NCBI GenBank assembly: GCA_002205965.3
Contig: NADL03000691.1
Location: forward strand, 1,302,001-1,366,000
Direction of reading: 5' to 3'
Length of the DNA stretch: 64,000 bases
From: Kappaphycus alvarezii
Taxonomy: Eukaryota > Rhodophyta > Florideophyceae > Gigartinales > Solieriaceae
Position numbers and translations under genes: made by a program. Shown piece after piece: positions 55,480 to 64,000 of this stretch; within the stretch, counting starts at the first letter, position 1; every line of letters begins with the position of its first letter. The notes under the pieces were generated by a model, which worked only from the letters and a program-made list of their open reading frames with translations, was not told the DNA's origin and searched no databases.

Positions 55480-56100
55480 TATCTATATCTACTCCTCGTC
55501 AAACTCATATTTCATGAAATCAGAGCCAAACAGCTCATCCAAAATATCCATCACAAAACAAATTTTATGCGACTTCTTTTGAACAGCCCTGAATAAAAGA
55601 TAGCCTTCCCAGGCATATGAAGGTTTTCTATTCTTTCTTCAAGGCCCTCAATCTATGCTTCGTACTCTTCAGAGCAGTACAAGACTAAGATTGCGCACTC
55701 AATCTCCCCTTCATCATTCACAACAACTGTCTGGGGGTTTACGACAGTGACTTCTATGTGCCCACCCAGTTCTCGTCATCTTCGGATCTCTTTACATCTG
55801 CCTCAGCATCCTATGACTCCTCCGCATTCTCGGCCTAATCGTCTAATTGATGGCAGATCCACTCCCGAACGCGTTTCCGGTCTCTCCTTCTACAGTATTC
55901 CTAGTAGTCATATTGTCCAATGACCACCAGATCCAGTCAATTGATTTAACTGCGGGCTCTGGCTGACTTGGCGCTGGTGAAAGATGGACAGAAGGTTGTC
56001 ACGTTGAGGAAAAAGTAGGTGAAGCAATGGATTAGTTGAAAGCACGGGTGTTTCTCCAACCACGTTGATTTCGGCCTCAAATCCACTAATCACATAAATC
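55480..56100 (-). pseudogene. Family E acidic protein remnant (copy E5), tandem to E-D3
   Basis: Minus-strand order: a Pro/Gln-rich segment (LLSIFHQRQVSQSPQLNQLT), CRRRDRKRVREWICHQLDD, AENAEES, ADVKRSEDDENWVGT, ECAILVLYCSEEYEA, GLEERIENLHMPGKAIF and a C-terminus MDILDELFGSDFMKYEFDEE at about 55,555-55,495. Frame changes and stops separate the pieces. It aligns with E3 over most of its length. It sits upstream of E-D3 in the same orientation, giving a tandem pair. Confidence 0.5.
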
Positions 56101-57324
56101 CACTAATCACATATATTAATTTCTTGTAAACCTGTAACCGCTATGGGCGAGATAAAATGAGAGGAATTGTCACTGCTTTTATTTTGCATGCATTTAGGGC
56201 TATGGCCAAAAAAATGCTCCATTAAATATCGGAACTGACTCTGGATAACGAAGCTAATCACGAGCGGAGAGGTTTGCTTTAGTTAAAAAAGGAACAAATT
56301 TCTAAAAAAATAGAGAGCATAGATTTTGATTTATGCAGGAAAGCTGAGTTGAAATTTCGTTGTTTGAAATATACTAAAACGATTGGTGTAAAGAAGAAAA
56401 TGTAAATGATGGATCTCTCAATTAGCGAAAAAGTAATTTTTGGAAACAAACAGATTATTACTAGCAACTTTTTCCTTATTGACCAGTTCTCGGCGTAGTA
56501 TGAGTATTTATGGAATAAAGTATTGTAGACTGTCCAGCAGAGCACGCCGCGAGATGATATTAAACCATAACACAGATTTGAAATCACTGAATAACAATGC
56601 AGTCCCGGAAAGAATTGGCCGTTTGATTATTTTATTCGCCAGTAAAGCTCACAAAATCCTTGAAAATTGCCATTTAATGCTCAAGATTGTGTTAAAATGA
56701 TATTTTGTTCCAGTCGATTTACTTAAGAAGGACGAACTGAGATTCACCTGGCGTTACAACAATAAATTGGTCAGGTGGGCACAAAACTGAAGTATATATA
56801 GTATAGAGAGGATAAGTTGGGTCAGAACGGATCCAATTCGTACTGCAAAGAATGTGACGGTAGAATGAGGGTGTTCAGGTTTTTTGATATTTGAAATGGA
56901 TAGAAATTTGAATCAATGACTGAGCTGGCTGCTACCTATTAGAAATTTTCGGTAAGTGACTTTTTCCATCAATATTTTACTTCATTTGCGTTGTCCTTTA
57001 AAAGAAATAATCATGAAGAACTTGAAAATGCAGTCCGCAAGAGATAAACAATTGATAATAAGACCCTAGAATAAAAATACCCTTTGGAGAACGATTTTAG
57101 TCTCTCGGAACGTTTTATCCAATATGTATTAGCTTTGCGGAAACTGCCATTATTTTTGGACCAAAACGTGGTCAACAATAGACGATTTTTATGTTTAAAA
57201 ATGAGTTCCATAGTTTTGGGATTTTAAATTTGAGGCAAAAGCACCCTCAGCTTTCTTCATGCTCGCCTGATTGTTCATCTAGAGATAGAATTTTAGGAGA
57301 ACTAGTACTCCCCATTTATTGCCT
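56100..57324. other. AT-rich, no gene recognised
   Basis: Frames of 60-100 codons on both strands (for example 56,587-56,279 minus, hydrophobic and T-rich) have composition driven by AT content, and I see no motif. Confidence 0.3.
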
Positions 57325-57420
57325 TTGATTGCCTTTTTCATTCGACTGTGGTTGTCTGGGGTAGTTTCGGATATAGTCAAATGCATCTTCCATGAGTAAA
57401 ACACCAAATACTGCCTCAGT
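57325..57420 (+). repeat. RLE retrotransposon 3' tail fragment, plus strand
   Basis: The plus strand reads GACTGTGGTTGTCTGG and then CATCTTCCATGAGTAAAACACC, matching the tail at 35,655-35,770. It is more diverged than the 51.4 kb fragment. Confidence 0.55.
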
Positions 57421-59340
57421 TATGCAGATTGACTTTTGCAATGCTTGGTTTACCTGTACCAGTGCAAAATTAATCTCTCGTGTAGGTTGAATAAATATTC
57501 AAGATTAAAACACGTAAACTGTTCCACAAACAGCTTAGTAATATCATTTTTAACGATACTTACCACTCTATTCACTTCTTAGGAAAAGATTGCGGTGCAA
57601 ATTGATTACGAAAAACGATGTTAAAGAGTTATGTCCGCGATAAAGACGATAAAAGTATTGTGTAGCTCAAGCTTTACTTAGTAACCGTTGGTTCAGAGAT
57701 TTAGAGCGCAATTTTGACAGAAAGAACGATTGCAGATAGTCGCATATAGTGCTTAGATTCACGATAATGTAACATTCAAGGTGGGTAAGAGTTCAACACG
57801 ATGATGAAGGACTGTGTCCGAACACCAAAAGCCGTACTTTTTGATCCTGGGGTATTCCGAGAATTTCATTTATCGGTCGAAGCCAATGATCCAAAATAAA
57901 ATCTCCCAAAATATTAGTGAAATACGCCAAGAAAATCTGACTACGGAGTTTTTGATTGACCCCTGGTTTATACTCGAACAAAATGTCCAAGATATTGCTT
58001 AAAACGCCTACTACAGAGCCAGTAACATAAGTAACAGCTTTAGATGCCCATTTGAGGTGCTTCACTTCTTATTTTTCGTCTACTATTATCCCAGTTCAGT
58101 CTATTTTCTAGTATAGGTTATGCTCTGGACAGTCTGCTTATTCGATATCCGAGTTGTTTTCATAGAACTTCTCTAATTTTTTTCTGACAGTGTCTCTTAA
58201 TCAATCAAGTGCGATGGTATAAGTACATTCATGGATTTCGGGCATAAAGTTTTATCTAGAGGCGCTATGCGATTAGAAATGTGAGTTACTGCATATATTT
58301 TTTGGTTTTTACATGTGGTAACTGACGTCTACCCACTTAGGCTGCAAATCTAATTTTAAATGCTGTGTTCTCAGCATTTTTACTCCTGAAAAGTACTATT
58401 TTCTACTCATATGAGGTTCTTAATCATTATTATTGAGTTTAAAAGCAACTTAAAAATACAAAAATACATAAACATTTTATATAATTTTTGGATCCGGTCT
58501 CGCTTATAAAAACAAATCCTCACAAATTATTTCTAGCAGCAACTCATCACCTAAAATGTTTCGCCCTCCTAAAGATTAAATTTCAAAAACCATTGCAGAA
58601 GAAATAATCGGATGCAATCTATGTGGAAGTTAAAGAATAAATTAATCTCCTTGAATCCAGGGGAAACTATTTCGCGATTGGACGGAGCCCATATCAGGAG
58701 AGAAATTGAAGTTAATTTCCTTACACGAAGAATTTTTTCCTTCTGTGGTTTCTCTCTACACTTTCTTGTTTATTCTACGGGACAAATTTCTGGAGTCTAA
58801 AATACTTTCTTCATTTTACTTTTTCTCTTTCAATAAAAACCATCTACCTATTTGACCATGATTCCTTTTGTCTTTTCTGTTTTATGATTTTCTTTAATGG
58901 TAAATATTTTCTTCACAATGAATATTTCTGCATGTAGTTTTCTCCATGAACTATACTTTCACCACCAATCTCTGCCCTTGTCCGTTTACTTCTATTTTAT
59001 CGCTTTGACACCCTGCAAAAATTCTCATCTCGGGTAGTTGGCGGTTACTTGTTCTGTTGACCGTATTTGTAACCGATCACCTCCAAGGTGCCAAAACATG
59101 GTTATAGTTACGACGTTTCTAGAGCTAAGTAAAGATAGTGAAGATAGCAGTCTTCCGTATGATTTTAGTAATACTTTCAAGTCCCATTCGTGCTAAATAA
59201 TACAATTTGTATGGTAAGCAATTATAACAAAGCAAAGAATGGACGTGTTCGGAGGCCATCTCATGCTTTACTCAAAAGCACCTCAGTGACTTTCTCTGCA
59301 TGAAAAGCACATGGTCGTCCTTTTTTTGTAAACATTAACT
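57421..59340. other. AT-rich, no firm gene; one 90-codon frame
   Basis: The minus-strand frame 58,065-57,793 starts MKHLKWASKAVTYVTGSVVG and has a mixed, protein-like composition (SNILDILFEYKPG, LGDFILDHWLRPINEILGI). No family is recognised. It could be a shred of an unknown element. Nothing else in the interval stands out. Confidence 0.25.
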
Positions 59341-59884
59341 GATATGCGTAGATCCAAAATAGTTAACTCCAAATAAATGAATGATAAATTACCAGAACAG
59401 AACTGAGAATAATAATAAAAAATACCAATATTTATTGATCGATGGGGATGATCCGAAGCCCCGAAGGCTCTCTAAAAATTTCCAATGGCCTAAGACTACT
59501 TATACTGCAGATCACAATAAAAAGCTACAAGGACGATACCAGCATTATAATAATTATTGTAGACCAAATTCATGCTCAATAATAATTAAAGAATAATTAT
59601 TGAGGTGGGCACTAATCCAAATAATTATTTGCTCGCAATATAATTCCAGTGATTATAACTGCAGAATATAAAATGAAACTGGCAGACATAAAATCACTTC
59701 ACGTATGATACACTACACGAAATGGGCCAGTGAAAAATAGATAAAACTATTTCGATGATTCCAAATAAAAAATGGTGACCTCTGATAAAAAAAGTTGTTC
59801 CAGAATTTTTAATCGCCGTATTTGATTTGAAAACCCAATTAAATAGTTTTGCAATTCTTTAAAAGTTATTTTTCCAGTTTTCGG
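59341..59884 (-). mobile_element. Copia-like LTR with gag start
   Basis: 59,341-59,490 resembles 4,240-4,394 and begins at the same base of the element (ATGCGTAGATC). 59,490-59,884 is the LTR, with its terminus worn to CCGAAAAC. On the right it abuts the integrase end of the minus-strand gypsy element. Confidence 0.65.
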
Positions 59885-62800
59885 AGTTTCGGACCTTGCA
59901 ATTGCAGCTGGAAACCCTGTCATGAAATTAAGGCCGCGATGAAAACCAATAGTTCATCCCAGTTATCCTGATGATACGAGAAGTAGCAACGAAGATATTT
60001 CTCGAACATCCTATTCATAGTTTTGGAAACAACATCTCTTTGTGGGGGTCTGCCAGTAGAAATTCTTAGTTTCACTACACAAAGATTCATCAGTGTCTTC
60101 CAAAACTTTGAAACTTCTGTTATCCCTGTGCGAGGTCACTTCGTACGAAAACCTGTGGTTCATTAAGATGTTTGGAAGGAATCAATAGGCGTTTTTTTAT
60201 AGCAGTATTCGACATTTTTTATACCAGAGAATGGACTCGACGAGTAAACCAATCAACCCAAGTCGTAATTGCACCATGAACGCTCTTTGTCATGGGTTGG
60301 CTCACAATGAAATCTATGGCTAGTGATCCCCATCTGCGACCACGCAACTTCAGCGACATTGGATCTCTCAAATTTCTTTGATTGGAGTCCTCATGCTGCT
60401 GCCAAATAAGACATACTTCACAGTAATTTCGAACATCCCGGCGTTCATGTTTCCAATGGACGTTTTCTGATCTGGACAGTGTGTTTGCAAAATTGAAATG
60501 TCCACGGACTCTGGAATCGTGAACAATTTGCAAAAAAAATCCGACACCGACTTTCACGGAATACACAACTTTCCAATGTGAACCAGCCGGAACTCTCCTT
60601 TCTACACATTGGCAGAAGTATTCTAAGTTTCTGCCTCTGATTCTCATTATTTAGCCATTCTCTTTCCATGCCTTTTACAAATGGACCGAAGACTTAATCT
60701 TCATCATACAGAGGAATGAACTGATCTAAATCAAGGTAGGAAAACCCGATGTCATTCACTGACACGTCACGATCTCTTTTCATCGCATTAAGAACTCTTG
60801 ATAATGGATCTCCTAAATGTGAAATGCTCCGTGCTTGAGTATGATTGGAAACATTCCGAAGTTACGGAGAGTCTCCAACCAAGGTGCTACTTTATGACTC
60901 AGCTTCGATTTCATGAAGAACCTCTTCGGCACCTGATTGTCAGTGAGAATGTCAAATCAAGAATCTCCGAGATAGCATCTGAATCTTACCAGAAAAATAA
61001 TCAAGACCAGAAGCTCTCCGTCATTTGCAGTGTATTCCGAATAAGTTTGTGAACGCTTCTTTGAATAGGAAGAAAACACAAGTTCCCTCCATTCTCATCC
61101 AACTGTATTAAAGTTCCACTGACAGCGAGCTTTGAAAGATCTACATAACTAGGAAATGGCTTTTTACAATTAGGAGCGATCAAGATTGGAGCCAATGTCA
61201 TTGATTACTTTAGCTTCTGGAAAGTTTTATCACACTGATGATCTCATTTACTAATTCTTCGATCTTTCTCGTCAGATCTGTGACAAAAGAAGCAATTTAG
61301 GAGTAATTTAGTAAAATATACGGGAATTTTTAATCTGCCAAGGAAACTTCTCAACTCCGTCAAACAAATAGGTGTAGCCAAGTCTGGAAGACCTCGATCA
61401 TGTCAAAATTAACACGAAGTTCCGTCCTTTTCACCAATTAAACCCAGAAAAGCGAGTTAATTCTGAAGGAAAGAGCATCTCTTAGGGGATATATATGGCT
61501 CATGTTCCTTTAGCTGCTTCAGTATAATTTCTTGTCGTTCGTAATGTTCTTCCATATTCTTACTGAGGATTAGAGTCTCATCCATGCACACAGTCAAGAA
61601 GACATCTATGCACTCGAAAAAGATCTTTTTCATTAACGTTTGGAACGTGCAAGGGCATTCGAAAATTGCATAAGCATAACAAGATATTCAAATTGCCCAT
61701 AATTTGTATTGAACGCAGTACTTTTGATATCCTCTGCTTTCACCCTTATCTGATGAAATAGTGATTTTAGAACAAGCTTTGAGAATACCCTTGTATATCC
61801 AAGCCGATCGAAACTTTCATCGGAACAAGGTAATGGAGCATTGCTCCTTTTCTTGATGCGATTTAATGCACAACAATCGACGAAATCTGCAAGCTTTACA
61901 TTCTTTTCTTTCACAAAGAAAATAGGTGCTCCATGTGGTGATTTAGTCTACCTATTCTTCCCTTTCCTCAAAAGGGATTCGACGTACTCTTTTGCTGCTC
62001 TGAGTTCAGATGAGGACATTAACATTTGGCAAATCCTCACGAAAGAGCTCTTAATACTTTTTTCAGAAATCTTTTTAGTTTTCCGTTGGATTCAGAATCT
62101 TTCATTCCTCTCGAAATGTGAACTTCAAGAAATAAAAATACTTCGAAGTCACCTTCATGCCTTAATATTCGTCTGATTTTCTTAACTACCCAATTGGACA
62201 CATCAATACAATTTTCAGCGTCGGGATCAATCACTGGAATAGAGACATCTCTCAACATGACAATCCATCGTTCGTAATTAACATTTGGCTAATGGGCAAC
62301 AGGCCACGGCATTGCCAACGAAACTTCTCACCTAGTCGGGGAGATAGCCCAATTAGACGTGTCGGTATGATCGCCTAATCGTATAGATCCTTTGACAATT
62401 GTTTTAGATGCCTACTGGGCAACCCCCTTCGATGAGTGGAAAGCAATGACTCACTTACGCCGAATCGCAAGCAATTCTGTATTTCTTTTCAGGAACACAT
62501 TTGAAACCACGTTTTTATTGCATTCATCGTCCTTTAGTAGTTTGCCTTCTTTTCTCTTTAGGAATTCATTTCAAACCACGTTTGTATTACAACAGTCGTA
62601 CTTTAGTTATTTGACTGATTTTAAATGCAGTCTACCATCAAGCACTAGTGAAGGCTCCACTGGTATAGGTTAATCAGTGTGGATGCTGTCACCATGACTA
62701 GAATTGCTTCTATTAGATTCGGCCTCGGAGATTCTCGACAGTTTCCTGTCCTATGAGAATTTATCCCCGGTGATGTCCACAACAGTTTCGCTCTGCTCAT

Positions 62801-63790
62801 TGAGAAATCTGTTCACACTCACTACTGCTCTCACCTAAGTGTTCACCAATACTCGTGCACCAACTAGTTTTCTGACTCAATGCCATTCAAATTATTACTG
62901 TGTCCTGGCTTTGTATAGTTCACCACTATGCGATTAACACCCCTGTAACCTTTATTACCGTTTCTTTTTTTCTGTTTCCAAGGTCTACATCCCACTTCAT
63001 GACACATAAATCATCATTTCTCCACTAAGTTTTTTCTTAAGCTGCCGAATGGGGCTACGTTTCAGTTTACCCATCTCCATTAGTGTACCACCTGTGGCAT
63101 TTCTATTGTTTAAAAATGAACCTATGCCAGTGAAGAAACTTGTTCCGTAAAATGTCACATCAACTTTGAGAGAAATAAGGGTAGCATCTTCGAACTTAAG
63201 GGGATTAGCATTAAGGACCTCCACCAGAGCATCTGGTGTTAGACCTTCACAGAATCGCGCCAGTTTTTTCCGACTCACTTATACCGGAAACATTGATGGC
63301 CAAATACCTGAACTCAGAGAGATACGCAGCCACTCTTGTTTTCTGGCGTAGCTTGGTAAGATTTTAACGAGCTCTGATAACACTATCCTGTGGAATAAAC
63401 TCAGCTCCAGCTAAGAGTTTGGAAGCTTCCTACGTCGGCGGGACAATGTATTCAGAAACAAGCGTGTACCACCAGTTTATCGCGGTACCGGTCATAAACG
63501 TGGAAGCAAAGCCAATGGCATTCTAGGTACTGATAACTTAGCTCTGACACACCTGAATAAGCCATTGGTGCTTTTCGACTGAGTGCAACCATGACCAAAC
63601 CGTTTATGCATTTCGACTCCCATTGAATAATACAGGCTGATTTGCTTTGAAGAAAAAAAATCTCAGCAATCCTCGTACTTAAAACCTTGAAACAACACCT
63701 AAACTTGAATAAAGCACTTGAAGTTGAAATCTGCAAGAGACTCGTCCCTGGACGACGGATTTGTTCTCTACTCGCGGAAAGAGTGACCAA
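59885..63790 (-). pseudogene. Ty3/gypsy retrotransposon relic, minus strand
   Basis: Order from high to low: gag-like debris at 63,790-62,997 (YLSEFRYLAINVSGI; GLTPDALVEVLNANPLKFED); a protease-end segment near 62,300-62,230 (MPWPVAH, PNVNYERWIVML); RT at 62,020-61,633 (KSPHGAPIFFVKEKNVKLAD, KLVLKSLFHQIRVKAEDIKS, YGQFEYLVML); RT motif C is worn near 61,590 (CMDETLIL where a D-D belongs); RNase H near 61,180-61,080 (FPSYVDLSKLAVSGTLIQLD); integrase zinc region and core at 60,647-60,219, open for 142 codons (HDSRVRGHFNF, CEVCLIWQQ, WGSLAIDFIVSQ), continuing with stops to about 59,900 (STGRPPQRDVVSKTMNRMFE). The order is that of Ty3/gypsy. Decay is moderate. It is a different lineage from the plus-strand copy at 28-33 kb. 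Confidence 0.82.
62490..62620. repeat. Imperfect tandem duplication of about 66 bp
   Basis: CAGGAACACATTTGAAACCA and TAGGAATTCATTTCAAACCA, each followed by CGTTTxTATT and xxCTTTAGTAxTT, are about 66 bases apart inside the gypsy element. Confidence 0.6.
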
Positions 63791-64000
63791 TCAGCAGCTT
63801 TTATGACACTTACACTCCGTTGTAGCTCAACAATCGGGTCGGGATCTCGCCACCAGTCCACTCTGCAGAACGCGATCGGTGTTCTTACCCTATAGGAAAG
63901 CCTCTCAAGCCGACCTTGAGCTGGTCAAAACCAAGTAACACCTTTTCTGACCACGTGCCTCCTAGTCGATGTCGACCCTTTAAAGTGTTACCTGAACCTG
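63791..64000 (-). mobile_element. Possible leader, primer-binding site and LTR edge of the gypsy element
   Basis: On the minus strand TGGTGGCGAGATCCCGACCC (63,857-63,838) lies just before the gag region and begins with the TGG expected of a tRNA-primed site. TGTTACTTGG near 63,940 could be an LTR start. The window ends before an LTR can be checked. Confidence 0.3.

Noticed and set aside
1..64000. CRISPR arrays, phage genes, bacterial promoters or ribosome binding sites
   Set aside because: No regularly spaced direct repeats and no bacterial gene layout. All recognised elements are eukaryotic.
1..64000. tRNA or rRNA genes
   Set aside because: I saw no stretch with a convincing paired A and B box or an rRNA core sequence. 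A covariance-model scan would be needed to exclude worn tRNA copies.

Overview
The window looks like intergenic nuclear DNA from a transposon-rich eukaryote. I found no bacterial operons, rRNA genes, convincing tRNA genes or CRISPR arrays. Almost everything recognisable is a broken, truncated or nested retroelement or DNA transposon. The best host-gene candidate is one small secreted-protein gene with a TATA box and an AATAAA signal. The host cannot be named from sequence alone. TATA-plus-AATAAA gene layout and an insect-like Ty1/copia tail lean towards an invertebrate animal. The IS5/Harbinger-type transposase, as I remember the family, most resembles oomycete copies, so a protist or oomycete is not excluded.

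Layout. 1-2.05 kb is a segmental repeat (repeat A). 2.05-3.25 kb holds the secreted-protein gene. 3.4-4.2 kb holds short repeats and half of the flank of an unknown multicopy element (family E). 4.24-10.87 kb is a decayed minus-strand copia-type LTR element (copia A) that split that flank; the rest lies at 10.88-11.7 kb. 12.0-13.1 kb is the 3' half of a non-LTR retrotransposon with a restriction-like endonuclease (RLE). 13.27-13.9 kb is a plus-strand copia LTR with the start of gag. 13.9-22.95 kb repeats the 1-11.35 kb block (repeat A, then copia B, then E flank) but lacks 2.67 kb that contained the secreted-protein gene.

22.5-28.4 kb holds E-family copies and minus-strand coding-like debris. 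28.4-33.0 kb is a plus-strand Ty3/gypsy relic. 33.4-35.0 kb is another E copy. 35.2-36.7 kb holds a second non-LTR lineage (family F) interrupted by RLE tails. 36.7-39.0 kb is the longest open frame here, a 599-codon RT plus endonuclease, inserted into a third repeat A copy (36.05-42.35 kb), which also carries a second RLE insert at 40.2-41.0 kb and a truncated paralogue of the secreted-protein gene.

43.1-44.3 kb is a broken DDE transposase. 44.9-46.3 kb is family F RT. 46.45-48.4 kb is a third copia piece. 48.5-50.65 kb holds RLE and E fragments. 51.4-53.4 kb holds an LTR piece, an RT shred and a Ty1/copia 3' end. 53.7-56.1 kb holds two tandem E copies. 56.1-59.3 kb is AT-rich with nothing convincing. 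59.3-64 kb is a copia LTR abutting a minus-strand Ty3/gypsy element.

The three repeat A copies act as an internal control: they give empty sites for two retrotransposon insertions and so fix their ends and target-site duplications. The most novel-looking items are family E (at least seven degenerate copies of an acidic protein with a shared DRxRVREWIC-type motif) and the secreted-protein gene. All family names rest on motif recognition without database searches.
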